DNA of 64,000 nucleotides from Collybiopsis luxurians FD-317 M1 (GCA_000827265.1 KN834758.1:496001-560000), one strand, 5' to 3'; shown: positions 48,080 to 61,265, numbered from the stretch's first letter. Numbers and translations are program-made. Notes: a model not told the origin generated them from the letters alone.

Positions 48080-49229
48080 ATGGCTCGAACCTTCATGTTA
48101 AGAACCATACACAACAGTTGCAGACGACACTATTCGAGTAGTCCAAATTCTCAAATACGTCGAAAGTTCAGCCCTTTGGGTGTCGGTTTTGTTCTGAGCT
48201 TCGGAGCCTTGACGTCGTATTATTTCTTCTTTCCGGATGCTTCGCGTGGCGCACCGACTTCCAATCAAGAAAAACTTTCTCCGTCCCACTTCACCCCTTG
48301 TACAATCACCTCCAGTGAACCCTGTGGTCCTAATGCGCGTCTCATAACTCTTTCTATTTCCCAAAAATTCCTCCCAAAACCTGAAGAACGTCCATTTTCC
48401 TCGATATGGTCTATCTTTGTCAAAGATGATGACATTCAGGTGGAGAGGCCTTATACGCCTCTGGAAGGAGTCGATTCAGAAGGTCAGATGCGTTTTTGGA
48501 TCAAGAGATATCCTAATGGAGAGGTCGGACGCTGGCTGCATTCAAAAAAAGTCGGGGAAGAGATTGAAATTAGAGGCCCACTGCAGACGTGGCTTTGGAA
48601 GGACGATGATGTTTGGGATGAAGTTGTAATGGTGCGATAAATGTTCAATATATGTGCGCCTCTAATTCTAACTCAAGTCTTATAGATATCGGGCGGAACG
48701 GGGATTGCACCGTTTTATCAGTTGTTTAACCAAGTCATCTCGCGCGGAGTGTCCCCAAAGACACGATTTACCCTCCTGCATTCTTCTCGATCCCAATCTG
48801 AGCTCCCACCTCCCGAGTTACTGAGCACACTGTATTCCTTTGCAGAAGAGCATTCAACTAGATTCCGCTTACGCGTTTTCGTTGATAACTTGAATGCGGA
48901 GGCGAACGGAACGCCGCAGTTGAATGTAGGCCGTATTGATAAAAATGCTATCGTATCGTCTATAAGAGGAACAGACCCGTCTGCCAGCAGCTGGATGTGG
49001 CCTTTCAAGAGCCCCGGAAAGCTGGATGAACGGAAGATATTATTTTTGGTCTGTGGACCTGAGCCGTAGGTCAAACTTGCTTTTGAGTGATTCTTTTCTA
49101 ATTTTGTTCTCCGCTTCAAGCATGATTGCCGCAATTGCAGGGCCTTATGGACGAAATTTCTCTCAAGGGCCAATAGGAGGTATTCTCGCTGACATTGGAG
49201 CAACATCGAGTCAAGTGCACAAGTTATGA
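48080..49229 (+). CDS. Mitochondrial FAD/NAD-linked reductase, Cyc2-like
   Basis: Related to ferredoxin-NADP/cytochrome b5 reductases; yeast Cyc2 is an inner-membrane flavoprotein that promotes haem attachment to cytochrome c. Exons 48080-48631, 48686-49065 and 49121-49229 give 346 residues. The N-terminus MLRTIHNSCRRHYSSS is a presequence, and VGFVLSFGALTSYYFFF is one membrane helix. The flavin motif is RPYTPL, then RYPNGEVGRWLHSKKVGEEIEIRGP. The nucleotide half starts ISGGTGIAPFYQL and contains FLVCGPEPMIAAIAGP. The layout fits Cyc2; an ordinary cytochrome b5 reductase is less likely because of the ectodomain lead-in and SRSQSEL region. Confidence 0.82.
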
Positions 49230-49254
49230 GTGTACAGAACAGCACAAAAGTATT

Positions 49255-50452
49255 TTATAATCCCTCAGATATCATCCAATTAATTCCCTTTCCTGCCCAA
49301 AACGGAACGACAGTTTCGCCTTTGAACGAATAGCCTTCCTCGGGAATTGAGACTTCATTCGCAGCTTGCTTGAGCAGGATCTTGCTGCCATTAGCTGGTT
49401 GCTTGTAAAAGGCCCGGCCAAATGTGCTGACGAACCCTTCGAGTCTCTCAAGGGCTTCAAACGACTCCAGAATGTGAGCGGTCAGGGGAAGTAGAATGGG
49501 CGACGTGTAGATTCCAGCAGCACAACCACATGAAGGAGTACTGGTCGATTTGTTGTGTGGCGGATGGGGCGCGGAATCAGAACCAAGGAAAAATCGTGGA
49601 TGACCTATGGCATATGTAGCACAATTCTATAACGAAAGTGTTGAGGCCCAAACCTTCTTTGATTACGTCGCGAAGAGCTTGGCGGTCATCAGGATATTTA
49701 GCAACGGGCTTGCAATAATTCCATGACTGCCCGGCCCAGTCGTCTACCGTTAATGCTAGATGATGCACAGTGATGGTACAAGCAACTGTATCTCCGCATG
49801 CTTTAACTGCTTCAACAGCAGCTCGTGTGGTGGCGTGTTCCAAAACAATCCGGAGTCGGGGGAAAGTCCTGTGCAATTCATAAAGATGCGGAAGAAATGA
49901 CGGTTCAGCGTTTAGGACATGGATATTCTGTGTCGAAAATCAGCCAAAAGAGTCGAGGAGAATTGTGTGAAACTTGCATTAGCTGCGTCAGAAGGTACTT
50001 CTCCGTGAAGATTTAGAACCATATCTACTTCCTGCATAGCTTCAAATACTGGATAGTAGGCTTCGTAAGACTCGATACCCCCCTCAGAGTTGGTCGTTAC
50101 ACCCCGAGGATAAGATTTCACTCCGATAATTCCTGCACTCTTTGCTTTGCGAATTTCTTCAGGGGTCAGTTCAGGAGAGAGATACAGTGTCATCAAAAAT
50201 TCGACATTGGGGTCGATTTTTTCCAGGGTAGCCTTATACGCCAAGGCCTGGTCAGTAGTTGTAATTGGAGGTTTGAGGTTAGGCTGAACATTTTTGATAT
50301 CAGTGTAGATCGATTAAACTTGGCGGGTTCATTACCATGATATATGCCGTGCTGAATCCCCCTTTGCGTACATGAGGGGTGACTAGCTCAGATAAAGACC
50401 CTTGACGGAGATGGACATGGAAATCTGCAGGATGTGTTATGAGGAGATCCAT
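49255..50452 (-). CDS. URA4: Dihydroorotase
   Basis: Closes carbamoyl-aspartate to dihydroorotate in pyrimidine synthesis; a PyrC-type zinc amidohydrolase. Minus-strand exons start MDLLITHPADFHVHLRQGSL (the HxH metal ligands). Then come GIIGVKSYPRGVTTNSEGG (the carboxylated Lys ligand), VLNLHGEVPSD (metal His), IVLEHATTRAAVEAV (metal His), VACTITVHHLALT (metal His), HPRFFLGSDSAPHP (catalytic Asp) and the C-terminal VPFWAGKGINW. Short introns separate the exons. It is tail-to-tail with the Cyc2-like gene, only 25 bp apart. Confidence 0.95.
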
Positions 50453-50616
50453 GGAAACTTAAGCGCCCGTGGGCGTCTACCACGATCACATGTTCTAACG
50501 CGTGTTTTTCGGTAACCAGGTGATCACTTCAACTTTCCAACTTTCCAAACTACCTCCACCCCCAAGTCGAACGTGATTTTACGAATTAAAACTGGGATTT
50601 TGGACGTCTATTCATC

Positions 50617-53600
50617 ATGGTAGCCGCTGGCTCAATAACTGTCGCTGGTGAGCTTTTTCTTTCATTTTCGAAATTTCTCGACTAATAGATTTCAGTCCGA
50701 GTACGACCACCCTCAGCTTGGGAAGCCGCTCGACTTCCGGATCCATGCTACGATATCAGCTTCCGAGGAGACGGCGCTCTCTCTACCGGGACTCCCAGTA
50801 GATCCGTCGCCAACTCTGCGCCGCTCAGAGATGTGGTTCAAATCATTGACGACCGTATATTGACCTTTGACCCAGACGAAAAGGACAAGGCAAAAGCTTT
50901 CGTTGAGCGAGGTTTTGTGCCACCTGGGACCAAAAGATACAAGGATAGACGCTTCATGTTTGACAAGGTTTTCAATCACGAATCTCGCCAGCAGGATGTA
51001 TACGAGGCCACTGCTCAACCACTATTGAAGGGTGTCTTGGATGGCTTCAACGCTACTGTTTTTGCATACGGAGTAAGTGCTTATTTGATACTTCCTGTTT
51101 CGTGCCATAACATTTGCTCTAGGCTACGGGATGTGGAAAGACGCACACTATCAGTGGCACAGAGTCTGATCCTGGTGTTATCTACCTAGCCATGGCAGAC
51201 CTTTTCCAACGAATCGAGGACAGAAAGGACGACTATATCGCTGAGGTTGTTGTTACCTTTTTGGAAATATACAACGAAGAAATCCACGACCTTCTCGCAG
51301 AACCCAGTTCAGCGAAACCCCGAGGTGGCCTCACCATACGTGAAGACAAGACTGTGAAAGTCGCTGGACTTGTTGAACTTTCCCCAAAATCTGCAGAAGA
51401 GGTCAAGCAAATTGTTCTTCAGGGAAATCAGCGACGAACGCAGAGCCCTACTCACGCAAACGAAACTAGTTCGCGCTCGCATGCTGTCCTGCAGGTCCAC
51501 GTTACGCAATCCCCTCGAACCGCATCATTATCCGAAGAGAAAACTATAGCCACTTTATCCATCATCGATCTCGCCGGCAGCGAACGTGCCGCTGCTACTA
51601 CAAATATGGGCCAGCGCATGGTAGAAGGTGCCAACATCAACAAATCCCTCCTCGCACTAGGAAACTGTATCAACGCTCTCTGCGAAAGCGGAGGCGCAGT
51701 TCGTCATGTTCCTTACCGAAACAGTAAACTCACTCGATTACTCAAATTCGCCCTCGGTGGAAACTGTAAAACTGTCATGATCGTCTGTGTAGCTCCAACT
51801 TCCAATCATTTCGACGATACCCACAATACGCTTATTTATGCCGAACGAGCTACAAAGATCAAGACGAAGGTGGTCACACGAAACGTTGTTAACGTTGATA
51901 GGCACGTTGGACGATACGTTGAAGCGATAAACCGACTCAACGTAGAAGTCGCTGAGTTGAAAGCGAAACTGGCAGGGAAGAATAGCTCGGACAGTGAAGT
52001 GGCGAAGAGGAAGAGGATAGAGGCTGCAGGGGAAGTCGAGCGGGCGAAGAATGACCTGAAAGCCAGAGTAGAGCAAACTAAACCTTCAATCATCGATGGC
52101 GCTGCTTGCTCTGGCAAGCTCTCTGTCGCAAAGGCAAAGCTCAACGTCATCCGTGCCCGTCTTACGGAGATATCCAATCTGGCCTCTTCGAGCTCATCGC
52201 CTTTGTCACCCGACTTGGAGATGGAGCGAGCGTTCCTTGAAGCTCTGGCTGGCCCAGAGGAACAAACTATCCGCTCCGACTCGGTCCTGAACGTCCGAAT
52301 CAGTCGTTCATCCAATGCCAGCGCCATGTTCGACGCAACCATGCGCGCAGTATCAGAAAGAAAGTCGGAGAAGTTGGACGAGATTAGCATCGATAATGTT
52401 AAACTCGATGCTGCTTGCAGGAAGGCAGAGATGGACAAGGTAAAGGCCGAGGAAGAACGGAACGTGATGGCCGACGCGGTGGACGACATTGCACGAGTCA
52501 TGGTAGGCCTTATTGGCATGCTAGGGAGATGCAACGTGATGGTTGGAGAAGCTGCTCGTTTATTGCAACAATCGAACGATAATGACGCGTCCGGTGCTTC
52601 TCAGAACATCGCCACTATGCTATCGAACCTGAAGGAGAAAAATGATGATGCATTCAAGAAACTCGTTGGTTACTCTACAGAAAATTACAAGATCGACGAA
52701 CGACGGGGTAGCAACTCTCTTGACGGCTTCGCAGGGTACGAAATGGCATTCACCCGTAGAATCAGCTCGGGTCCTGCAGTAATGCAGACTGTCTCGAAAC
52801 CTGGATCCAGGCGGTCGTCAGCATATGGCACTCGGTCATCATCAACTTCCGTGTCTTCCCCTGGACGACATAGGACCCCCCGAAAATCTCTTCGTTCTAG
52901 TCTAGCTGCACAACCGTATAGGCGGACGTCAGACAAGGAACGCCGAGGGTTGAAGACTTTGAAGAATGTGCAGTGGAGGGACGAAGTAGGCCAGGGAGAC
53001 CTTGACGATGGTGGTTCGAAAGTGCCACCCATCGCACTCACCGTTATTCCTGCTAGTCCTACAGTTGATAACCAGTCTAGTACTTCTTCCATCTCAAGAC
53101 TATCTCCTTACCGTAGCTCTTCCCTTGGCGGAGGCTCGGAAAGTGAATGGGAGGACGACAACGAAAAGACTGACGAGAACGTCAGCGTCAATCTCTCCAT
53201 GTCGTTACCAGCATCTACCAGGGACTCGCTATCTACTCTGTCCCGCTATGGTTCCTTGGGTAAGCGACCTCGACCCAGTCGCCTCGATCCTAGTTTCCTT
53301 AAATCAAAACCTCGGATGCCTGCATTAGGCAGTCTGGCGGAGGATGATGAGAGTAGCCCGGAAAGACGTGCATCACAGCCTCTCGGAGATCGCAGCTTGA
53401 ACTCTTTCGTTGACGAGCCAAGCACGAGCTCCCAGGCTTGTAATAGCCCGAGTAAACGCGTACCTGCCACTCCAAGGTCCGCCATGAAAGGACGGAGACG
53501 GTCTAATCTCGCAGTACGTGGCGAAAAGCCAAGGAGGCGGTCGAGTCTAATCCCTCAGCTATCGCCGCCGAACGGGGAATCCAACAAGCCAAGGAGGGTC

Positions 53601-53756
53601 CTCCTTGCAAGCCCGGGAAAAAGGACTAAACGTCTTTCAATATCTCGTGCTCCCGGCGTATCATCCTTTAGACTGAAACCGTCCATGACTACCTTGTCAA
53701 TTGCTGACACCAGCGCGGATATTAGCATTTCTAGGTCAAAACCAACGTGGAGATAA
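50617..53756 (+). CDS. Kinesin-8 family motor (Kip3/Klp5-type)
   Basis: ATP-driven microtubule motor; kinesin-8s walk to plus ends and regulate microtubule length and spindle position. Exons 50617-50647, 50696-51072 and 51123-53756 give 1013 residues. The motor begins ITVAVRVRPPSAWE, with the P loop AYGATGCGKTHT (a variant typical of kinesin-8), NETSSRSHAVLQV (switch I), IIDLAGSERAA (switch II), INKSLLALGNCINAL and VPYRNSKLTRLLKFALGGN. A coiled-coil neck follows (EAINRLNVEVAELKAKL). The tail is long, basic and Ser-rich, with many RRSS and SPGR-like phosphosites, suited to microtubule binding. It is divergent from dihydroorotase with 164 bp between starts. Confidence 0.88.
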
Positions 53757-54047
53757 GTCTAGTAATTTATGTGCACTACATGCCTCACTCTCATCTGCTC
53801 TGTACACTATCTTCGTTCCTGTGTACCAGTATCGTATCACCAGTCGATTCATTCCATGCATTTTCCTTTCGACCTGTAACTTTTTATGGCTGTTCAGAAG
53901 CGTATCGTATCGTACCGTATACCCTATCTCCACTCTCTCATTCATGACCATAGACCATGTATGTATGCCAGATACTTTCATCACGATTCATGACTCTGGA
54001 AAATGGGGGAAGGAAATAGCAGAAAAAGGTCCACATCAAGATATTTA

Positions 54048-54890
54048 TCATATTACACGCTTTACTTCAAAGAACGACTGTATGTGAATGTTAGAGAATA
54101 AGTTGGAGTGAACAAGCTCTGATACGCACCTTTAAATAGTACACCTGCCAACCAACAACTGCGAATAAGACTATTGCCTGCAGAATTGACCACCACTTGA
54201 CCCGGTCATTCGTAGACTCGGCTGTATTTCTGTGAGTTTTCTCGCGAACGACGATGTACTCTTGTTCGTCCTTGACAGCAGTAAGGCCATGAGCCAGTGA
54301 CCGAATTTCACGCTCGATGGGCGCGACAACGTCTAAGGTATTTGTGAGTAAAATGTACGCGTTTTCTGCGAGACAGAATTCGCACCGTCATCCCCAACAT
54401 AGATAATACCGTGAACGTTGAAACTAGAATGACTGTTAAGAAGATTGCGGGGAAAGTAAAGAAACCTAGACGTACCTAACAATCTTGTCTGCAATAGCAC
54501 TCATTTGATTTGAGAAACAATATTCGAAACGACCATTTTTTTCGGCGGTGATTGAGAGAGTTCCTGTTGACTGTTTGACTTGCTTGCCCAATAGGTGACC
54601 GTCTGGATCCGCGAGCTGTATTGCGTCAGGATGGACTTGGGGTCCTTGGCAGCCGGCTTACCCAAAAATCGATATCCAAATGACCACCACCACCAACTTG
54701 GTAAGTTACAGTCATCTGAAAAGTGGTCAGAAGACGAAAGAAAGGTTAACAAACTGAATACCTTGTCCTGTTTATGCAAATCTTCAAAGAAACATTCCTT
54801 CTTGCCTGCTGGAACATCTATTAAATGTGCAAATACAATAGACTGGAGTGCAAAAAAGAAAGCCAAATAGCCAGCAATTGGTCGAGCCAT
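54048..54890 (-). CDS. p24 family ER-Golgi cargo receptor (emp24/TMED)
   Basis: Type I membrane protein cycling in COPII/COPI vesicles. The signal peptide is MARPIAGYLAFFFALQSIVFA, then the GOLD domain: HLIDVPAGKKECFFEDL, MTVTYQVGGGGHLDIDFWLADPDGHLL and GRFEYCFSNQMS with the two conserved Cys. A coiled coil follows (EREIRSLAHGLTAVKDEQEY), then the TM helix WSILQAIVLFAVVGWQVYYLK and the short tail SFFEVKRVI, which has the FF-x-basic COP-binding pattern. At least five short introns; some exon joins were checked in frame. Confidence 0.93.
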
Positions 54891-55002
54891 GAAGAAAGGG
54901 TAAATGTTAAGCGCCCATGGCACGTCAGCGCCCCCATCGGGCATTGCCGCACCTGACTTTTTCAATCTCTTCCCATTTTATTCCTTCTTCTCGTTCAAAA
55001 TC

Positions 55003-55837
55003 ATGGAAAATACTGATCCCCTCGCCCCAAGAGTACGTTTATCCTTTTATTTTATTATATCAACCTTCATCGCTTCCTTAATCTCAACAGGAAGAAGAGG
55101 CCGATGTTCATTTCGAGCCGGTCATCAAGCTCACCGAGCAAGTAGATACCAAAACTCTCGAGGAAGACGAGGAGGTTCTTTTCAAGATGTATGTCGTTTT
55201 GGGATTCCATGCGCGATGTCTTTCATTATCCCGCTTACATTATCGTTCAGGCGAGCCAAGCTGTTCAGATTCGATGCTGACTCGTCCGAGTGGAAAGAAC
55301 GTGGAACGGGCGATGTACGTCTCTTACAGCACAAGGAGTCGAAAAAGGTTCGACTTGTAATGAGACGCGACAAGACTCTCAAGGTCTGCGCGAACCATGC
55401 CAGTGCGTTTTATTCTTTTTTTCTTTTTGACGACTTTTTTTTTTGACGGGGTCGCTTATCGATTATCATAGTCACCTCTGACATGCGACTCCAGCCCAAC
55501 ATCGGTTCCGATCGATCCTGGGTTTGGAAAGTTGCCGCTGATTATTCGGAAAGTCCGCCAACGCCAGAGACGCTCGCTATCCGATTCGCCAATGCTGAAA
55601 GTGTGTAGTGGTTGTTCTTGCGCCGCTCTCTTTCCAGCTCACGCGTATTTTTTTCTTTTTATAGATGCAAATGAGTTTAAGAAGGAGTTCGAGGCCGCTC
55701 AGAAGATTAACGCTGCGTTAAGTGGTGGTGCCCCTGCAGCGAAACCGGAAGAGAAGGAAGAAACCAAGGAGGAAGAGGAGGAGAAGAAGGAGGAGAAGGA
55801 AGAGGAGAAGGAGGAGAAGGAGGAAGAGGCTAAATGA
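55003..55837 (+). CDS. YRB1: Ran-binding protein 1 (Yrb1/Sbp1)
   Basis: Cytoplasmic RanGTP-binding protein that helps RanGAP release importins. Five exons sum to 582 nt, encoding 193 residues. The RanBD is complete: [37 protein letters not shown] in parts, then [54 protein letters not shown] and [10 protein letters not shown]. The tail is a highly acidic/lysine run ([15 protein letters not shown]) as in other RanBP1s. The start is 112 bp from the opposite p24 gene. Confidence 0.96.
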
Positions 55838-56040
55838 ATGAACCCTTTCTCTTTCTGTATTTGACCTGAGATAGCACTGTTACTCCGCCCATTGCATGGA
55901 AACCCTCATCTCAGCTTGTATATATCATTTCTTCTCTATGACCATAATCACCCTTTGGAGTGTCAGTATTTTTTCAGGGCAAATAGTGTACAATAATCCT
56001 GGAGTATACTAATAGACACAGCGACAAATCGAGTACAATC

Positions 56041-58387
56041 CTATAACACACCGGATGACTTGTTTCTATAGTATGCAGACTCCTCTAAAGCCCATGCTTC
56101 CCAGAAAGTTACAAGGCTTCCGTTGTTTTTCCGCCAATATTGAGGGGGGATTTCACCCTTAACCACCCTCTCTGTGATCAACACACCCTGGATATCCTTC
56201 GAAGGGTCAATCACCAAATGAGCAACATGCGAAGTAACTTACAGATCCCCTGTAGCATATTAGATTTCACCTGAGCCCAAATCACAGTGGAAAGAAAACT
56301 TACGGAACTTCATACATAGGCTCCAATAACAGTGCTTCCTTCATTTTTCATTTAGCATTAACTCCCTGGCTCGCAAACATGTCGGATTGAATGCTTACCA
56401 TGATCCCCCTCAATCCTCTCGCCCCACCACCTCTCTCATATGCCTTTCGGCAGATTTCATCCAGCGCTGCACTAGTAAATCGTATTTCCACGTTTGAGTA
56501 TTCAAAAAGAGCTTTGTATTGCGATAAAAGGGACCCTTTGACTCCGGTTAAAATCTTGCGTAAATCTGGTATCGTTAGTGGGGCGAGAGATGTTATTGAT
56601 GGTAGGCGGGAGATGAATTCTGGAATGAAGCTGCGGGGGGGAAGAAGGTAATAAATGACGCAAGTTTACCTGAGAGAGACCGTGTGCTTACCCGTATTTG
56701 ACCAAGTCTACGCGTATCACGAATCAAAGCACCGTTAATGGCGTATCTCATTGTAGCGAACGATACTCACCAGCAGGGTCGACGCTCTCTAATATGTTCT
56801 CCGGCACCTTATGATTATTCGGGGTGAAGAAAAAGGGACCACTTGATGACGAAGATGAGGAGAACCCTATGGAATGCTGATAGTCACATGAGCATTGACT
56901 ACTCTTCTGCAGTTGATGAACATACTCCTTTGGATACGCGTTGCCGAATGATATTGTCCAGTCCAACGAACGCACCGCTGAAGATGAAAAGGACATTTGA
57001 GGTGTCGATGTTATATGAATCTGGTTTCGCTGAATGAAAAAGTATGCGGATGATAAAACATTCATTGGGTAAAAGGATGAAAACTTACGCGCTGCAGCAA
57101 AATGAGTGGCGCGCTGACCGTCTCGCGAGCGCCCTTGACCGCCTGGGGGAGGTGGAGGTTCAGCTTGACCGCCTTTGGCTTGCACAGATATGACGGATCC
57201 TTCCATCATGCGTAGCAGGGCTTGTTGAACGCCTTCTCCGGAGACGTCTCTAGAACTTTCCATGCCAGATCCGGACTTGCGAGCGATTTTGTCAACTTCA
57301 TCGATATATACGATACCCATGCTAAACATGTTCGATAATTTTTACACGTTTGGAGAGTGTAAATGTACTGACCCAGCGCGATAGGGATCCCACTGAGCAT
57401 CTTGAAGCTGAAATTCATTAGATTCAGTCGGTCGCCTTCAATGACAGGGGATGTACCAGTCGTTGTATGGCGGCTTCGACATCTTCCCCGACGTCTAGCC
57501 ATTAGTGTTAGTAACGGTAAATAGTCGTCCAATATATATACGAACATCCTGCCTGGGTAATAGTAAAAATCCTACAGCAAGTTCCATTGTAAGATTACAT
57601 ACCTGCGTGAACGATGTTGCATCACTGACGGAGAATGGAACATTCAGCACTCTAGCAAGAGTCTTGGCCAGGAGAGTCTTTCCTATCAAAACGTTTGAAT
57701 TGCACAAATGGAGGCACAGGTTTAACCCATACCGGAGCCTGTCGGTCCTCTGATTGACGCAAATTCAATGGTTGATTGAATTAGAAAAATTCTGAAGTAT
57801 ACGTACATGACCAACACGTTGGATTTCTCCAAAGGTGGGTGCGGAGGTGAGAAGATGGGGGGAGGGGATCGCAGCGGTCGTATTCGCGCAGCTTGTACAC
57901 CCGAATTGGCTATAGAAAGAACGATGTCTCAAACGAAAACATTTTGCTTAATGAATGAGCGCACGATCTTCATTGGGTGTTTCGAGTTCAAGGTCTACCT
58001 GAGACTCCTGGTGCTCCGACAATGCTTGATTTGCATAAACACGACTATAGTGATTGTAGACTCTGGAATTTTCAATGTTGCACAACGAGTACTAGAGTGA
58101 GAGAGGACTCTGAACATACGCCACCGACAAAACTTTCTTTGCATGCTCCTGGCCTACGATATATTGATTCAGATATTCCACCAGCTATAGTATATTCCAT
58201 TGAGCGGACAGGGCAGACAGCAAGACGTCTACTTCACCTGGCGGGGGGTCGCTAATCCAAAGCCAGGAGTAACACGAGGAACAGGATTGTCCAAGTTGGA
58301 CCTTGATCTCGGCTGAGTACGAACATTGCGAGTTAGAAACGGTGTAGCATGGCGAACACGGTGAATGCTCTGCCAGAGCATAGGCAT
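56041..58387 (-). CDS. CLPX: Mitochondrial AAA+ unfoldase ClpX (Mcx1-like)
   Basis: ATP-driven protein unfoldase of the matrix. In yeast, Mcx1 activates ALA synthase, which is encoded in this same window. After splicing, the N-terminus is [23 protein letters not shown] (presequence), followed closely by [22 protein letters not shown], so the bacterial zinc-binding domain is absent. Walker A is [20 protein letters not shown], split by two introns. Walker B is [14 protein letters not shown] with sensor sequence [19 protein letters not shown]. Sensor 2 is [12 protein letters not shown]-terminal domain follows ([18 protein letters not shown]). Very intron-rich. An alternative start is the ATG at 58381. 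No ClpP gene lies nearby. Confidence 0.9.
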
Positions 58388-58467
58388 CTGAGGGAAGGTG
58401 GATGAGCGGAATCAAGTCAAGAGTGCGTCGGAGTTATCGGCCCGGCACCGCTCCATCTCCGACCACC
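58388..58467. promoter_or_regulatory. 80-bp divergent promoter, CLPX / CACTIN
   Basis: The two start codons are 80 bp apart if Cactin starts at 58468, and 14 bp apart if the upstream in-frame ATG at 58402 is used. The start at 58468 has a strong context (ACCACCATGG). Confidence 0.55.
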
Positions 58468-60928
58468 ATGGCAAGGCATTCTTCTCGCTCAGTCTCCCCT
58501 CGTAGAAGGTACGACGACCGTGATCGCGACAGGGAGCGTGACAGAAAATCAAAATCAGAATATCGCGACGAGGACCGCAAGAGAAGTAGAGACAGAGACG
58601 AGGACGACGCCGGGGATAGCTCACGAAGGAAAGACAAGCAGAAGGACAGGAAAAGAAGTTCAAGTAGAGACAGGGATAGGAAAAGGTCAGTGAATTCGTA
58701 TTCTCTTGTCAATCCATTATCTAACCCGCCCTTCAGACGAAAGAGGGACAAATCCGAAGAACGTAAGGCCAGAAAAGCAGAAAAGAAACGCATAAAAGAG
58801 GAAGAAGAAGCTCGTCAAATCGCCGAGCTTAGTGTTTACAGCGCTACAGACAACCCCTTCCACGATATCAATCTTGGCCAGCAGTTCCGCTGGCATAAGA
58901 AGAATGAAAAGGAGCGGAAGCAAGGTCTGAGTCTCGCCGACTCCCAGCGGAGGGATGCTATTCGGAGGCAGGAAGCCAAGGAGGAACTCGAACGGCTCAA
59001 CAAACGTCGTGCTGAGCGAGAAGTTGAGCAGAGGTTAAGAGAAGAGGAAGAAATGAGAATGCAGCGTCTGCAAGAATCCGCTCAAATGTCAGATTGGCTG
59101 TCAAAGGAAGGAGAATTCAGGTTAGACCAGGAGCGCTCCCGAGCAGCTATCAGAATCAAGGAAAAGAGGGCAAAGGCTATCGACTTCCTCGCTCTAAATC
59201 TCAAATACGTCAATCCTCCAGAGGAGGAGGAGGATGGAAATGAAGAAGCGGACGCAGGTTTGGAAATTGATTTAGACGAGCCGTACAATATATTGGATGT
59301 AAGCCAAATGTCCTTTCACTATCTTCGAAAATGACCATCTGCTTTCTAGAATTTATCCGGAGAGCAGGTTGAGGAGCTCCACGACGATATTGAACGATAT
59401 ATGACCTTGGAGACAAATGACACCAATATCGACTTTTGGACCGTAAGTTGAACAAGGTTCTCTTCAAAAAAGAGGGCTCATTCATCTTGATAGAATATGA
59501 TGGTTGTTTGCAAAGACCGTTTGGATAGGATTAAAACTGGTCAACGGATGGGCGTTGAAGCTGCGGCAGTCGTTGAGAACGATATAGCAGCTTTACTTTC
59601 CGGAAAAACATACAATGAGCTTGCTTCGCTTCAGCGGCAAGTTCAGGATAAACTCACCAGTGGGGAGCCCGTTGACACGGATTATTGGGAAGCTCTGCTG
59701 AAAAAGATCTTGGTATGGAAGGCGAAGGTGAGGTTGCAGTCTACCTTCGCTCATCTTGTTAATACTGATGTTATTCAAAGGCTAACTTGAAGAATCTACA
59801 CGAGGTAGTCGTGCGCAATCGCCTCGAGCAACTACGTAAACGGCAGCGAGACGAAGCCCTACAAGCGCAGGAGGAGCTTCTGGCTGGTGTCGCCCGAACT
59901 GCTTCTTCCGGTACTGCTCCCGTTGTCGATTCAATCACTTTAGAGGCCGAGATAGTATTGGTTGAACCTTATGATCGTTCTATGAGTCCGCCTCTCATCG
60001 ATATCATGAAGTTATCCGCTGAAGAACGACAAGTTGATATTCATACTCAGGAACAGGATCGACGCGCGTTGGTGAGCTCCACTCAATAATTTGTCTTTTT
60101 CCTTCCTCACCGTATCTTTAGATTCAACTTCGTAGAGCAGTGGCTGCGTCTCGATTCGTTCCTAAGCAGGCGCAGCAGGTACCTGAAGCCCAAAATGAAG
60201 AAGCCATCGCCAGTGGTATCGACTTGGCGGAGGCTCTATACAGGGCTGAAGCTGAGCGGGAGCTAGACGAGGAAGAAGAACTGTTCAATATGGAAGAAAA
60301 CATTGCTCATCCAACATCGTATAACTGGGAAGACAAGTATAGACCTCGGAAGCCGCGCTACTTCAACCGTGTCCATACTGGTTACGAGTGGAACAAGTAC
60401 AACCAGACGCATTACGAGTATGTGTTTCTTGTCTTTTCCGCACACAATCAAGTTGATGCGCTATAACCAGTACGGATAATCCACCTCCGAAAGTCGTGCA
60501 AGGTTACAAAGTACGTGCACAGTTCCAAGAACATTCTCAAAAATCCTGACTTTTTGGTATCCAGTTCAACATTTTCTATCCAGATCTTATCGACAAATCC
60601 AAAGCACCTACCTATAAAATAATTAAAGAACCTGGTAACGACGAGACGGTTCTACTGCTTTTTAGTGCAGGCCCTCCCTACGAAGACATCGCGTTTCGTA
60701 TCGTTAATCGCGAATGGGAGTTTTCTCACAAACGGTATGTACCGCCTTGCTCGCCTGGTCAATGTAGCGTTCCCTTCATGTTTGACACCTCAATAGTGGT
60801 TTTCGGAGTTCCTTTGATCGCGGCTGCTTATCACTGTGGTTCAATTTCCGTCGTAATGTGAGTTTTATTGTTTCTTTTTCTTCCCTCAGCCTTTGACCAA
60901 GACCCGTCTCCAGTTCTATCGAAAGTAG
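58468..60928 (+). CDS. CACTIN: Cactin, splicing-associated protein
   Basis: Conserved spliceosome C-complex-associated factor. The N-terminus is an RS/RD-rich domain ([21 protein letters not shown]). It runs after the first intron into the charged KRIKEEEEARQIAELSVYSATDNPFHD. The mid domain has RIKEKRAKAIDFLALNL, the cactin-mid features IERYMTLE and FWTNMMVVCKDRL, and LEQLRKRQRDEALQAQEEL. The C-terminal CactinC domain reads YNWEDKYRPRKPRYFNRVHTGYEWNKYNQTHYSTDNPPPKVVQGYKFNIFYPDLIDKS in parts, and ends RGCLSLWFNFRRNFYRK. Eight or so short introns. The exact N-terminus is a choice between two ATGs. Confidence 0.93.
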
Positions 60929-61265
60929 AACTCCATGCATCTGGGATCAAGTTTTGTATATTTTATAGCCCTTTGTCTTTGCATTATGACATTGTTCACA
61001 TGTATAATGTAACGCCGCGGAAACAATGAACTCTTTTTAGCCTCATTGCTAATTGATTTTCCTTTTGCCTCCTTTCCTTATTCGGCTATGTTTCCTTTGA
61101 CCTTTCATGATCAGTGGTCTGGTCTATATCTGCGTGACGAATCCGCGTCGTGGCCTTCTGACTACAATGACAATGTGTGGTCTTGTCCAAGGGTATATAG
61201 CCTGAGCTTTCATTATAAAAACGCACGTCCTTGCTCTGACTTTCAGTTGCGTTTAACCCACCACC
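60929..61265. other. Intergenic region CACTIN-cyclin gene
   Basis: Cactin 3' UTR and promoter of the cyclin gene. Nothing else seen. Confidence 0.5.

Noticed and set aside
55737..55834. GAGGAAGAGGAG-type purine repeat as a microsatellite
   Set aside because: It is the coding sequence of the acidic RanBP1 tail, common in the family.
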